The notes: generated from the sequence alone by a model not told the origin. A DNA stretch of 64,000 nt from JBGPEQ01 sp050180895 (GCA_050180895.1 JBFXDS010000001.1:372001-436000), one strand, 5' to 3'; positions 24,970-33,744 are shown, counted from the stretch's first letter. Numbers and translations are program-made.

Positions 24970-25116
24970 ATGGCTCGCCACATCGGAGCGCTTTGGCTTG
25001 TCCTGTTCGGGATCGCCTCGCTCGCTCTCGCGGCCTGCAACACGACTGCGGGCGTCGGGCGGGATATCGAAGCCACCGGCGATTTCATCGAGGACAAGGC
25101 CGAAGAGGCGAAGTAG
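24970..25116 (+). CDS. Entericidin-like small lipoprotein
   Basis: The product has 48 residues: a signal peptide ending in the lipobox LALAAC (lipidated C23), then NTTAGVGRDIEATGDFIEDK. This is the entericidin A/B hallmark of a short amphipathic helix with GVGRDIE. It would be anchored in a membrane facing the periplasm. Entericidins are linked to stationary-phase lysis or envelope stress. It is monocistronic and followed by a strong terminator. No second (antidote-like) copy is visible nearby. Confidence 0.82.
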   Translation: MARHIGALWLVLFGIASLALAACNTTAGVGRDIEATGDFIEDKAEEAK

Positions 25117-25143
25117 ACGCTGCTCGGGATCCCAGGAAGACGA

Positions 25144-25173
25144 GGCCGCCCGCGCGGGCGGCCGTCTCTTTTC
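25144..25173 (+). terminator. Rho-independent terminator after the entericidin-like gene
   Basis: GGCCGCCCGCGCGGGCGGCC (25144-25163) is a perfect palindrome forming a very stable hairpin, followed by GTCTCTTTTC. It lies 28 bases after the lipoprotein stop. Confidence 0.8.
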
Positions 25174-25182
25174 GGCGGCCGG

Positions 25183-25404
25183 TCAACGCAGGCGCGGTTC
25201 CGGTGCGACGTTACGCAGGATGAGCGGAATTGCGACCGCCGACGCGTCGCTCGAGGCCGCGGCCGGCAGCGGCGCCTCGCTCAGCAGCGCGTGGAGGCCG
25301 GACCAAGCGGCGAGGCCGATCAGCATCGCCGCGGTGATCGCCCAGCTCGACAGGAGCTCAGCGCGGCCGAGGCGCCGGCGTTGACACTCGTCGTCATCCC
25401 ACAT
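25183..25404 (-). CDS. Small single-pass membrane protein, hypothetical
   Basis: From ATG 25404 this gives 73 residues: a charged N-terminus (MWDDDECQRRRLGRAELL), one hydrophobic helix (SWAITAAMLIGLAAWSGLHAL) and a periplasmic-type tail. The alternative ATG 25416 would add four residues. It converges on the entericidin-like gene and ends just past that gene's terminator. No family recognised. Confidence 0.45.
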   Translation of the reverse strand: MWDDDECQRRRLGRAELLSSWAITAAMLIGLAAWSGLHALLSEAPLPAAASSDASAVAIPLILRNVAPEPRLR

Positions 25405-25573
25405 GGGGCGATCCATTCCTAGTCGGACTGGCAATGGAACAATCCCGCGATTCATGCTTACCCACTGTGATCTGGCTCACAGACCGGCAGGGAATCAGGC
25501 AGACGCAGACATCGACCTGGGCAAGCCGATCTGGAAATAGTGAAGATCCGCCGTCGCACCCGCGACCGGCGTG

Positions 25574-25654
25574 CTAGCGGCCGCGGGAAAGCGCCCAGAC
25601 GATGACCGCGATCAGGATGCCGATGGCGATCATCCAGACAATGGCGGTCAGCAT
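25574..25654 (-). CDS. Possible 26-residue single-helix membrane peptide
   Basis: The frame encodes MLTAIVWMIAIGILIAVIVW followed by ALSRGR, a near-ideal transmembrane helix with a basic C-terminus. A purine-rich GGGGGCGGG lies upstream. The length is too small for composition to be decisive, but an accidental reading frame this uniformly hydrophobic is unlikely. Function unknown. Confidence 0.4.
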   Translation of the reverse strand: MLTAIVWMIAIGILIAVIVWALSRGR

Positions 25655-25834
25655 GGCCCGCCCCCGTGGCGCAAACTTCCCCCGAGAAACCCGCAGGATC
25701 CGCGCGAGTTGCAGCCAGATTCGGTCAGAACCGCGACAGGCGCGCGGGCAGCCGGACGTACGCTGGCGAGTCGGCGCGGAGCGTGTAATAGTCCCGCCCG
25801 CGCATGAATACCGTGCAGGGGGCGGGGAGGACGG

Positions 25835-26683
25835 ATGGCGCAATTTCTGTCGCTTGCCGATGCGGTCGCCGCGATGGTGCGCGACGGCGACATCGTGGCC
25901 ATGGAGGGCTTCACCCATCTCATTCCCTTCGCCGCCGGCCATGAGGTGATCCGCCAGCGCCGGCGGGGGCTGACCCTGGTGCGGATGACGCCGGACCTCA
26001 TCTACGACCAGCTCATCGGCATGGGTTGCGCCGATCGTCTCGTCTTCTCCTGGGGCGGCAATCCCGGCGTCGGCTCGCTGCACCGGCTTCGCGACGCCGT
26101 CGAGAATGGCTGGCCGCAGCCGCTGGCGATCGAGGAACACAGCCACGCCGCTATGGCCTGCGCCTACGAGGCCGGCGCCGCCGGGCTGCCCTTTGCCGTT
26201 CTGCGTGGCTATCGGGGTGCGCAGCTGGTGGAGGTCAATCCGAACATACGGCCGATCGCCTGTCCGTTCACCGGCGAGGTCCTCGCGGCGGTGCCGGCTA
26301 TCCGCGCCGACGTGGCGATCATCCATGCGCAGAAGGCGGACGAAGCGGGCAACGTGCTGCTGGAGGGCATCGTCGGCGTGCAGAAGGAGGCGGTGCTCGG
26401 CGCCAAGCGGTCGATCGTGACCGTGGAGGAGGTGGTCGAGAGCTTCGGCCCGCTCAGCCCCAACGCCGTGGTCCTGCCGCGCTGGGTGGTCGGCGCCATC
26501 GCCGTCGTGCCCGGCGGCGCGCATCCATCCTACGCCCACGGCTACTACAAGCGCGACAACGCATACTACAAGGCATGGGACGAGATCGCGCGCGATCGCG
26601 AGTCGTTCCTCGCGTGGATGAAGGTCAACGTTGTCGAGGCCGGGCCGGAGGCGTTTCGCCAGCACGCCGAGAAGGCGGCGTGA
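25835..26683 (+). CDS. pcaI: 3-oxoadipate CoA-transferase subunit A
   Basis: This is the alpha subunit (282 residues) of the enzyme that moves CoA from succinyl-CoA to 3-oxoadipate. It belongs to the longer glutaconate-CoA-transferase type: MVRDGDIVAMEGFTHLIPFA at the N-terminus, GADRLVFSW-like GCADRLVFSWGGNPG, and DVAIIHAQKADEAGNVLLEG. The ATG is preceded by GGGGCGGGGAGG. The matching B subunit and 3-oxoadipyl-CoA thiolase follow, which settles the substrate; alone it would be called a generic CoA transferase. A palindromic repeat separates it from pcaJ. Confidence 0.88.
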   Translation: MAQFLSLADAVAAMVRDGDIVAMEGFTHLIPFAAGHEVIRQRRRGLTLVRMTPDLIYDQLIGMGCADRLVFSWGGNPGVGSLHRLRDAVENGWPQPLAIEEHSHAAMACAYEAGAAGLPFAVLRGYRGAQLVEVNPNIRPIACPFTGEVLAAVPAIRADVAIIHAQKADEAGNVLLEGIVGVQKEAVLGAKRSIVTVEEVVESFGPLSPNAVVLPRWVVGAIAVVPGGAHPSYAHGYYKRDNAYYKAWDEIARDRESFLAWMKVNVVEAGPEAFRQHAEKAA

Positions 26684-26714
26684 GCATGTTTGTTGGAGAT
26701 TTGGATCGGCGCCC

Positions 26715-26797
26715 TGCGTCCTTCGACAAGCTCAGGATGAGGTGTTTTCCTTGTGCCACTAAGACTTCCCCTCATCCTGAGCCTGTCGAAGGACGCA
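26715..26797. repeat. Palindromic intergenic repeat, GCGTCCTTCGACA family, copy 1
   Basis: The left arm TGCGTCCTTCGACAAGCTCA continues GGATGAGG and is mirrored at the right by CCTCATCCTGAG and CCTGTCGAAGGACGCA. The arms are about 28 bases around a 27-base centre. It fills most of the pcaI-pcaJ gap. Confidence 0.9.
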
Positions 26798-26841
26798 GGG
26801 TGATCATGCCGTCGGCCGATGCGTGCACAGAGTCCTGAACC

Positions 26842-27618
26842 ATGACCAGTACCTACACAGCCACGGAAATGATGACCATTGCGGCGGCGCGGGCGCTGCG
26901 CAACGACGACGTCTGCTTCGTCGGCATCGGCCTGCCGAGCGCGGCCTGCAACCTGGCGCGGCTGACGCATGCGCCCGGCATCACCCTGATCTACGAATCC
27001 GGCACCATCGCCACGCGGCCCAACGTGCTGCCGCTATCGATCGGCGACGGCGAGCTGTGCGAGACCGCGCTGACCACCGTCTCGGTGCCGGAGATGTTCC
27101 GCTACTGGCTGCAGGGCGGCCGCATCACCGTCGGCTTTCTCGGCGCGGCGCAGATCGACCGCTTCGCCAATCTGAACACCACCGTCATCGGGCCCTACGG
27201 CAAGCCGAAGGTGCGGCTGCCCGGCGGCGGCGGCGCGCCGGAGATCGCCACCTGCTGCCGCGAGATCTTCATCGTCATGAGCCAGTCGCGGCGCAGCTTC
27301 GTCGAGCGACTCGATTTCGTCACCTCGCTCGGCCATGGCGAGGGCGGCGACCACCGCCGCCGGCTCGGCGTCGCGACCAAGGGGCCGACGCGGCTGGTCA
27401 CCGATCTCGCCGTCTTCGAGCCGGATCCGGACAACCGCGAGATGACGGTCGCCAGCTTGCATCCGGGCGTAACCCGCGAGGCCGTGCGCGACGCCACCGG
27501 CTGGCCCGTACGCTTCGCGCCGACAGTGACCGAGACGCCACCGCCTTCGGCGGAGGAGCTGCGCGTGCTGCGCGAGCTGCACCGCCGCACGGCTGCAGCG
27601 CACGGAGCCGCGGCGTGA
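26842..27618 (+). CDS. pcaJ: 3-oxoadipate CoA-transferase subunit B
   Basis: This is the beta subunit (258 residues) of the CoA-transferase. The catalytic glutamate that forms the enzyme-CoA thioester is E52 in LIYESGTIATRP, the ESG motif of the glutaconate type. GFLGAAQIDRFANLNTTVIG and KVRLPGGGGAPEI are further family blocks. Its TGA overlaps the thiolase start (GTGA), so pcaJ and pcaF are translationally coupled. Confidence 0.9.
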   Translation: MTSTYTATEMMTIAAARALRNDDVCFVGIGLPSAACNLARLTHAPGITLIYESGTIATRPNVLPLSIGDGELCETALTTVSVPEMFRYWLQGGRITVGFLGAAQIDRFANLNTTVIGPYGKPKVRLPGGGGAPEIATCCREIFIVMSQSRRSFVERLDFVTSLGHGEGGDHRRRLGVATKGPTRLVTDLAVFEPDPDNREMTVASLHPGVTREAVRDATGWPVRFAPTVTETPPPSAEELRVLRELHRRTAAAHGAAA

Positions 27619-28832
27619 GCGAAGGGCTACGCGACGCCTTCATCTGCGATGCCGTACGGACGCCGATCGGACGCTTCGGCGGCGCGCTCGCGGGTGTGCG
27701 CGCGGACGATCTTGCGGCGATCCCGATCCGCGCGCTGATGGCGCGCCATCCGCGGGCGGACTGGGGCAGGCTGGAGGACGTCGTGCTCGGCTGCGCCAAC
27801 CAAGCCGGCGAGGACAACCGCAACGTCGCGCGCATGGCAGCGCTGTTGGCGGGGCTGGCTGACCGCGTTCCCGGTGCGACCGTCAACCGGCTCTGCGGCT
27901 CGGGGCTCGATGCGGTCGGCACGGCGGCGCGCGCCATCCGCAGCGGCGAGTTGGAGTTCGTCATCGCCGGCGGCGTCGAATCGATGACGCGCGCGCCCTT
28001 CGTCCTGGCGAAGAGCGCCGAACCGTTCCAGCGCGCCGCCGAGATCCACGACACGACCCTCGGCTGGCGCTTCGTCAACCCGCTGCTCAAGGCGCAGTAC
28101 GGCGTCGAGTCCATGCCGGAGACGGCGGAGAACGTCGCCGCCGAGTTCCAGGTGACGCGCGACGACCAGGACGCCTTCGCCTGGCGCAGCCAGATGCGGG
28201 CCAAGGCGGCAGCGGAGAGCGGCTACTTCGCCGAAGAGATCGGCCCCGTCGAGATACCAGGGCGCAAGGGAGCGGCGATCGTCGTCGCCCGCGACGAGCA
28301 TCCGCGCGCCGACACGACGCTGGACGGGCTCGCGAAGCTGAAGACGCCGTTCCGCGATCCCGGCACGGTGACCGCGGGCAACGCCTCCGGCGTCAATGAC
28401 GGCGCCGCCGCGCTGATCCTCGCCTCGGAGGCGGCGGCCGCGTCGAACGGTCTGGCGCCGCGGGCGCGCGTGCTCGGCATGGCCACGGCCGGCGTGTCGC
28501 CGCGCATCATGGGCATCGGCCCAGTGCCCGCGACGGAGAAGCTGCTGGCGCGGCTCGGCCTCGGCATCGGCGACATCGACGTGATCGAGCTGAACGAGGC
28601 CTTCGCCAGCCAGGCGCTGGCCTGCCTGCGCCGCCTCGGGCTGCCCGACGACGCTGCGCAGGTGAATCCGAACGGCGGCGCCATCGCCCTCGGCCATCCG
28701 CTCGGCATGAGCGGTGCGCGACTGGCCCTGACGGCGGTGCATCAACTCGAGAAAACCGGCGGACGCCGCGCGCTGGCGACGATGTGCATCGGCGTCGGCC
28801 AGGGTATCGCGCTGGCGCTGGAGCGGGTGTAG
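27615..28832 (+). CDS. pcaF: 3-oxoadipyl-CoA thiolase
   Basis: The product is a 405-residue thiolase that cleaves 3-oxoadipyl-CoA to succinyl-CoA and acetyl-CoA, the last step of the beta-ketoadipate pathway. The nucleophile is C94 in TVNRLCGSGLDAVG. The C-terminal catalytic motifs are NPNGGAIALGHPLGMSGAR and MCIGVGQG. Substrate assignment rests on CANQAGEDNRNVARM and on the neighbouring pcaIJ. The start is GTG 27615, inside the end of pcaJ. Confidence 0.9.
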   Translation: MSEGLRDAFICDAVRTPIGRFGGALAGVRADDLAAIPIRALMARHPRADWGRLEDVVLGCANQAGEDNRNVARMAALLAGLADRVPGATVNRLCGSGLDAVGTAARAIRSGELEFVIAGGVESMTRAPFVLAKSAEPFQRAAEIHDTTLGWRFVNPLLKAQYGVESMPETAENVAAEFQVTRDDQDAFAWRSQMRAKAAAESGYFAEEIGPVEIPGRKGAAIVVARDEHPRADTTLDGLAKLKTPFRDPGTVTAGNASGVNDGAAALILASEAAAASNGLAPRARVLGMATAGVSPRIMGIGPVPATEKLLARLGLGIGDIDVIELNEAFASQALACLRRLGLPDDAAQVNPNGGAIALGHPLGMSGARLALTAVHQLEKTGGRRALATMCIGVGQGIALALERV

Positions 28833-28878
28833 GCGACGAACTGGCAGGGATTGTTACAGGAGATCAGGATCAATACTG

Positions 28879-28958
28879 TGCGTCCTTCGACGAGCCCAGG
28901 ATGAGCGACGTTCTTCGTGCCTGCAAGAATCCCCTTATCCTGCTTGTCGAAGGACGCA
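28879..28958. repeat. Palindromic intergenic repeat, GCGTCCTTCGACA family, copy 2
   Basis: The arms TGCGTCCTTCGAC-AGCCCAGGATGAG and TTATCCTGCTTGTCGAAGGACGCA show more divergence than copies 1 and 3. It sits between pcaF and pcaH and may end or stabilise the pcaIJF message. Confidence 0.85.
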
Positions 28959-29007
28959 CTTGGGTTGCCGGGCGATCTGACAGATCGCCGAGGCGCGGAG
29001 ACCGTGA

Positions 29008-29712
29008 ATGGTCGACTTGCCCGAATATCGGCGGGAGGAGGCGGGAGCGCAGCCGCCGGCGCTGCATCCGCCTTATGGCAGCACGGTCAAGCGGGCGCCG
29101 CGGGAAGCGCCGGTCCGTATTCCGCACAGCCTGTCGGAGATCACAGGGCCGCTGTGGGATCGCGGCGTGCTGCGCCAGTCCGACGACGACCTCACGCGCC
29201 AGCACAAGGCCGCGCCGCTCGGCGAGCGCATCGTCGTGTCCGGTCGGGTGCTCGACGAGGACGGGCGACCGGTGCCGGAGACGCTCGTCGAGATCTGGCA
29301 GGCCAATGCCTGCGGCCGCTATGTCCATGCGCGCGACCAGCACGACGCGCCGCTCGATCCGAACTTCACCGGCACCGGCCGCGTGCTGACCGATGCGGAG
29401 GGGCGCTATCGCTTCGTCACCATTCGACCCGGCGCCTATCCCTGGCGCAACCATCCGAATGCCTGGCGGCCGGCGCATATCCATTTCTCGCTGTTCGGCC
29501 CGGCCTTCGTGACGCGGCTGGTGACGCAGATGTACTTTCCCGGCGATCCGCTGATCCCACTCGATCCGATCCTGAACGGCGTGCCGGACCCGGCGGCGCG
29601 GCTGCGACTCGTGTCGTCCTTCGATCTCGATATCACCGTGCCGGAATGGGCCCTCGGCTACCGCTTCGATATCGTGTTGCGCGGCCGCGCGGCGACGCCG
29701 ATGGAGAGCTGA
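29008..29712 (+). CDS. pcaH: Protocatechuate 3,4-dioxygenase beta subunit
   Basis: This is the iron-bearing subunit (234 residues) of the intradiol dioxygenase that opens protocatechuate to 3-carboxy-cis,cis-muconate. The Fe(III) ligands are Y105 (CGRYVHARDQ), Y144 (GAYPW), H157 and H159 (RPAHIHFSLFG), with the 39-13-2 spacing of the Pseudomonas enzyme. The N-terminal PcaH extension is present (HSLSEITGPLW). The alpha subunit starts three bases after the stop. Confidence 0.94.
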   Translation: MVDLPEYRREEAGAQPPALHPPYGSTVKRAPREAPVRIPHSLSEITGPLWDRGVLRQSDDDLTRQHKAAPLGERIVVSGRVLDEDGRPVPETLVEIWQANACGRYVHARDQHDAPLDPNFTGTGRVLTDAEGRYRFVTIRPGAYPWRNHPNAWRPAHIHFSLFGPAFVTRLVTQMYFPGDPLIPLDPILNGVPDPAARLRLVSSFDLDITVPEWALGYRFDIVLRGRAATPMES

Positions 29713-29715
29713 GCG

Positions 29716-30285
29716 ATGCCGGGACAGACGCCGTCGCAAACCGTCGGTCCGTTCTTCCACGATGCGCTGTCCTGGCCGGACGCCGCGGCGCTGGTGCGCC
29801 CGGAGACACGCGGCGAACGCATCGCCATCGTCGGCCGCGTGCTCGACGGCGACGGCCAGCCGGTGCCCGACGCGCTGATCGAGATCTGGCAGGCGAACGC
29901 CGCCGGCCGCTACGATCATCCGGAGGATCAGCAGGGCAAGCCGCGCGACCCCGCGTTCCGCGGCTTCGGCCGTTGCGCCAGCGGCGCCGACGGCGGGTTT
30001 CGCTTCGCGACCATCCGGCCCGGCTGCGTGCCCGGCCGCGGCAATAGCCTGCAGGCACCGCACATCAATGTCGGCCTGTTCGCGCGGGGCCTGCTGCGGC
30101 GGTTGGTGACGCGCATCTATTTCGAGGACGCGGCCGAGAACGCCGAGGATCCGGTGCTCGCCCTGGTGACAGACCCGGCGCGGCGGGTCACGCTGCTGGC
30201 CAGCCGCGTCGCCGACGACGGCACGGTCTATCGCTTCGACATCGTCCTGCAAGGCGAGGGCGAGACGGTGTTCTTCGAATGCTGA
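29716..30285 (+). CDS. pcaG: Protocatechuate 3,4-dioxygenase alpha subunit
   Basis: The product has 189 residues, homologous to the beta subunit but lacking a full set of iron ligands, as expected for PcaG. Motifs are QTVGPFFHDALSWPD, the shared VLDGDGQPVPDALIEIWQAN, and QAPHINVGLFARGLLRRLVT. It pairs with pcaH in the heteromer. The stop overlaps the pcaB start. Confidence 0.93.
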   Translation: MPGQTPSQTVGPFFHDALSWPDAAALVRPETRGERIAIVGRVLDGDGQPVPDALIEIWQANAAGRYDHPEDQQGKPRDPAFRGFGRCASGADGGFRFATIRPGCVPGRGNSLQAPHINVGLFARGLLRRLVTRIYFEDAAENAEDPVLALVTDPARRVTLLASRVADDGTVYRFDIVLQGEGETVFFEC

Positions 30286-31613
30286 GTCCGTTGTTCGAAA
30301 CGGAGGCGATGGCGGCGATCTTCTCAGAGCGCGCGCGGCTCCAGGGCATGCTCGACTTCGAGGCGGCGCTCGCGCGCGCCGAGGCCGCGGCGGGTCTGAT
30401 TCCCGCGGCCGCGGCCGAAGCCATCGCCCGGGTCTGCGTGGCGGACAATTTCGACCTTGCAGATCTGGCGCAAGCAACGGCGCAAGCCGGCAATCCGGCG
30501 ATCCCCATGGTCAAGCAGCTGACCGCGCTGGTGGGGAAAGCCGATGCGTCGGCGGCGCGGTTTGTCCATTGGGGCGCCACCAGCCAGGACGCGACCGACA
30601 CGGGTCTCGTTCTGCAGATGCGCGCCGGGTTGGCAAGCCTGGAGGAGGATCTGCGGCGCCTGTCCGATGCCCTGGCGACGCTCGCCAACCTCCATGCGCG
30701 CACGCCCATGATCGGCCGTACCCTGATGCAGCAGGCGGTGCCCGTGACCCTCGGCCTCAAGGTGGCCGGCTGGCTATCGGCCGTCGAGCGCAATCGCAAG
30801 CGCATCGCCGCGGCTGGTGCCGCGGCGCGCGTGCTGCAGTTCGGCGGCGCAGCGGGAACGCTGGCATCGCTCGGCGACCGCGGCTTGGATGTGGCGAAGG
30901 AACTGGCGAAGGCCGTCGATCTCGATCTGCCGGAGCTGCCGTGGCACACCCAGCGCGACCGCTTCGTGGATGTGGCCGCGGCCCTGGGTCTGCTGGTCGG
31001 CACGCTGGGTAAGATCGCGCGCGACATCTCGCTGCTGATGCAGACCGAGGTCGGCGAGGCGTTCGAGCCGACCGGGCATGGCCGCGGCGGCTCCTCGACC
31101 ATGCCGCACAAACGCAATCCCATCGGCGGCGCCGTCGTGCTCGCGGCGGCGATACGGGCGCCGCAGCTGGTCGCGACGCTGCTCGCGGCGATGCCGCAGG
31201 AGCATGAGCGCGGGCTGGGCGGCTGGCATGCCGAATGGGAGACGATGCCAGAGATTTTCCGGCTCGCCGCCGGCGCGCTGCGGCATACGGCGGATATCGC
31301 CGCCGGCCTGACGGTCGATCCGAAGCGCATGGGCGAGAACCTGGAGGCGACCGGCGGCCTCGTGATGGCGGAGGCGGTGATGATGGCGCTCGGCGACAGC
31401 ATCGGTCGCCTCGAAGCACACCGTCTGATCGAGGCAGCCTGCGGTCGCGCTGTCGCCGAGGGCCGTCATTTGCGCGACGTGCTGGCGCAAGATGCCGCTG
31501 TGACCGCGCATCTGTCGCCGGCGGCGCTGGACCGGCTGTTCGCGCCCGACTCCTATCTCGGCGTCGCCGAGCGCTTCGTGCAGCGGGTGCTCGCCGGGCG
31601 GACGTCCGGCTAA
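30279..31613 (+). CDS. pcaB: 3-carboxy-cis,cis-muconate cycloisomerase
   Basis: The product has 444 residues of the fumarase/aspartase superfamily and converts carboxymuconate to 4-carboxymuconolactone. The superfamily signature GSSTMPHKRNPIGG starts at G271, with VHWGATSQDATDTGLVLQMR near residue 90. ATG 30279 lies seven bases inside pcaG, showing coupling. Gene order and motif distinguish it from adenylosuccinate lyase. Confidence 0.93.
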   Translation: MLSPLFETEAMAAIFSERARLQGMLDFEAALARAEAAAGLIPAAAAEAIARVCVADNFDLADLAQATAQAGNPAIPMVKQLTALVGKADASAARFVHWGATSQDATDTGLVLQMRAGLASLEEDLRRLSDALATLANLHARTPMIGRTLMQQAVPVTLGLKVAGWLSAVERNRKRIAAAGAAARVLQFGGAAGTLASLGDRGLDVAKELAKAVDLDLPELPWHTQRDRFVDVAAALGLLVGTLGKIARDISLLMQTEVGEAFEPTGHGRGGSSTMPHKRNPIGGAVVLAAAIRAPQLVATLLAAMPQEHERGLGGWHAEWETMPEIFRLAAGALRHTADIAAGLTVDPKRMGENLEATGGLVMAEAVMMALGDSIGRLEAHRLIEAACGRAVAEGRHLRDVLAQDAAVTAHLSPAALDRLFAPDSYLGVAERFVQRVLAGRTSG

Positions 31614-31662
31614 GGCGACTATCCGGACCTGGACGGCTTCGGACGCTGTGGGAGGGGGTGTC

Positions 31663-32058
31663 ATGGACGAATCAGAGCGCTACGATCGCGGGCTGCACAT
31701 GCGCAGGCGCGTGCTCGGCGACGCCTATGTGGAGCGCGCCCTGGCGCGGCGCGATTCGTTCACCAGCGAGTTCCAGGACCTGCTCACGCGCTATGCCTGG
31801 GGCGAGATCTGGACGCGGCCGGGGCTCGACGAGCGCACCCGGCGCCTGCTCGTCCTGGCGATGACGGTGGCGCTCGGGCGCGGCGATGAGTTCAAGCTGC
31901 ACCTGAAGGCCGCGGTCGAGCACGGCGTGACACCCGAGGAGATCAAGGAAGTCCTGCTCCAGGCCGCCATCTATTGCGGCGTGCCGGCGGCGAACAGCGC
32001 CTTCCACGCGGCAGCCGAGGTTCTCGCCGCGCCGGTCCAGCCGCAAACGGGGACATAG
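31663..32058 (+). CDS. pcaC: 4-carboxymuconolactone decarboxylase
   Basis: The product has 131 residues of the CMD/AhpD fold. The family blocks are SEFQDLLTRYAWGEIWTRPG, RRLLVLAMTVALGR, and EEIKEVLLQAAIYCGVPAAN. It decarboxylates 4-carboxymuconolactone to the 3-oxoadipate enol-lactone. It is not fused to a PcaD hydrolase domain, and no pcaD follows. ATG 31663 has GGGAGGGGG upstream. Confidence 0.92.
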   Translation: MDESERYDRGLHMRRRVLGDAYVERALARRDSFTSEFQDLLTRYAWGEIWTRPGLDERTRRLLVLAMTVALGRGDEFKLHLKAAVEHGVTPEEIKEVLLQAAIYCGVPAANSAFHAAAEVLAAPVQPQTGT

Positions 32059-32066
32059 CCGCTGGA

Positions 32067-32081
32067 CAGACCGAGGGTCTG
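32067..32081. terminator. Small hairpin between convergent pcaC and ycaC-like genes
   Basis: CAGACC-GAG-GGTCTG forms a six-base-pair stem in the 26-base gap between the two convergent stops. There is no T-tract, so it is at best a weak bidirectional terminator. Confidence 0.35.
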
Positions 32082-32084
32082 CGG

Positions 32085-32714
32085 CTACGCGCCCTTCTGC
32101 GCCAGGTAGCTGCGGATCAGGTTCCGGTAGTTCGGGATGTGCTGGGACAGCAAGTTGCCCAGGCCCTCGATGTCGTTCCGCCAGTCGCGGTGCAGTTCGC
32201 AGGCGACGCTGAACCAGTTCACGAGCTGCGCGCCTGCATGCGCCACCCGCAGCAGGGCGGCATCGCGCACGTCCTTGTTGAAGGTGCCGGAGGCGTCGGT
32301 GACGACGAACACGTCATAGCCGGCCTCGAGAGCCGAGAGCGTGGGGAAGGCGACGCAGACGTCGGTGACCACGCCGGCGATGATGAGCTGCTTCCGGCCG
32401 GTCGCCTTGACCGCCTTGACGAAATCCTCGTTGTCCCAGGCGTTGATGTTGCCGGGACGGGCGATGTAGGGCGAGGTGGGGAACATCTCCTTCAGCTCCT
32501 GCACGAGCGGGCCGTTGGGGCCGTCCTCGAAGCTGGTGGTGAGGATCGTCGGCAGGTTGAAGAATTTCGCGATGTCGGCCAGGGCGAGGACGTTGTTCTT
32601 GAACTCGTTGGGCGCGTAGTCCTGCACCAGCGTGATCAGGCCCGCCTGATGATCGATCAGCAGCACGGCCGCATCGTTCTTGTCGAGACGCTTGTAGGTG
32701 AAGCTTCCAGCCAT
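32085..32714 (-). CDS. Isochorismatase-fold hydrolase, YcaC-like
   Basis: The product has 209 residues and is closely similar to E. coli YcaC: LLIDHQAGL with nucleophile-activating D21, RPGNINAWDNEDFVKAVK, GVVTDVCVAFPTLSA with C120, and a C-terminal FSVACELHRDWRNDIEGL. YcaC is an octameric cysteine hydrolase whose natural substrate is unknown. ATG 32714 is chosen for GGAGG five bases upstream. It converges on pcaC and probably forms a stand-alone unit. Confidence 0.88.
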   Translation of the reverse strand: MAGSFTYKRLDKNDAAVLLIDHQAGLITLVQDYAPNEFKNNVLALADIAKFFNLPTILTTSFEDGPNGPLVQELKEMFPTSPYIARPGNINAWDNEDFVKAVKATGRKQLIIAGVVTDVCVAFPTLSALEAGYDVFVVTDASGTFNKDVRDAALLRVAHAGAQLVNWFSVACELHRDWRNDIEGLGNLLSQHIPNYRNLIRSYLAQKGA

Positions 32715-32810
32715 CGTGGCCTCCATGGGTCGTGGGTTGGGGGTGGACGACAGTGATTCCCGGCGGTCACCCCGCTTTTCGCGAGGTGACCATGCGTGCA
32801 TAGGCGGCCG

Positions 32811-33662
32811 TCAGAAGCGGCCGGCCTGGAAGTCGGCCATCGCCTGGCCGATCTCCGCGCGGGTGTTCATGACGAACGGGCCGTAGCCGACAACCGGCTC
32901 GTCGATCGGCTCGCCGCTCAGGACGAGGACGGTCGTCTCCTCCGCGGCCTCGAGCGCGATATCGCGGCCCTCGCGCTCGAACATCGCCAGCTCGGCCGTG
33001 CCGACGGTCTCGGCGCCGTTCACCAGGATCCGCCCCTTCAGGACGAAGAGGAGGGTGGTGAAGCCGTCGGGCAGGGTCAGCTCGGTCTTGCGGCCGGCCG
33101 CGAGCCGCAGGTCCCACAGGTTGACCGGCGAGAAGGTGCGCGCCGGGCCCTTCGTGCCCGCGAAATCGCCGGCGATGATGCGTGCGCGGCTGCCGTCGGC
33201 GCCGAGCGGCACGGACGGGATCGCGGCGTCGAGGATCTCCTGATAGCCCGGCGCGGACATCTTGTGCTTGGCCGGCAGGTTGACCCAGAGCTGCACCATC
33301 TCGAGCGTGCCGCCCTTCTCGGCGAAGGCGCGACCGTGCATCTCCTCATGCAGGATGCCGCGGGCCGCGGTCATCCATTGCACGTCGCCGGGGCCGATGC
33401 GGCCTTCGTTGCCGGCCGTGTCCCGATGCTCGACCTCGCCCTGATAGACGATGGTCACGGTCTCGAAGCCGCGGTGCGGATGCTGCTCCACGCCACGCCG
33501 CCCGGAGGCGGGCGGAAACTCCGCCGGCCCCGCATAGTCGAGCAGCAGGAACGGGCTGATGTCGGCGCCGTGCCGGTTGTAGGAGAACACGCTGCGCACC
33601 GGGAATCCGTTGCCGACCCAGTGGCTGTCGGCGGTGCGATAGACGCGCGCGAGCTTCTTCAT
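32811..33662 (-). CDS. Pirin family protein (bicupin)
   Basis: The product has 283 residues. The N-terminal cupin carries the pirin metal site: GVEQHPHRGFETVTIVYQGE with two His, EHRD, and ARGILHEEM with the last His and Glu. Bacterial pirins such as YhhW can act as quercetin dioxygenases, but the natural role is often unknown. ATG 33662 has AGGAG eight bases upstream. It is divergent from an HxlR regulator, a common pairing. Confidence 0.88.
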   Translation of the reverse strand: MKKLARVYRTADSHWVGNGFPVRSVFSYNRHGADISPFLLLDYAGPAEFPPASGRRGVEQHPHRGFETVTIVYQGEVEHRDTAGNEGRIGPGDVQWMTAARGILHEEMHGRAFAEKGGTLEMVQLWVNLPAKHKMSAPGYQEILDAAIPSVPLGADGSRARIIAGDFAGTKGPARTFSPVNLWDLRLAAGRKTELTLPDGFTTLLFVLKGRILVNGAETVGTAELAMFEREGRDIALEAAEETTVLVLSGEPIDEPVVGYGPFVMNTRAEIGQAMADFQAGRF

Positions 33663-33719
33663 GCTGAGCACTCCTTTGGACGCCTATGCCTCGGCGTATC
33701 GGCATGATACTTCGGCCTT

Positions 33720-33744
33720 GTACGATCGATCTGCAAGTACGATC
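33720..33744. promoter_or_regulatory. Candidate HxlR-binding direct repeat
   Basis: GTACGATC occurs at 33720-33727 and again at 33737-33744, 17 bases apart, in the 117-base gap between the divergent pirin and hxlR genes. Helical phasing is not an exact two turns, so binding is only suggested. Confidence 0.35.
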
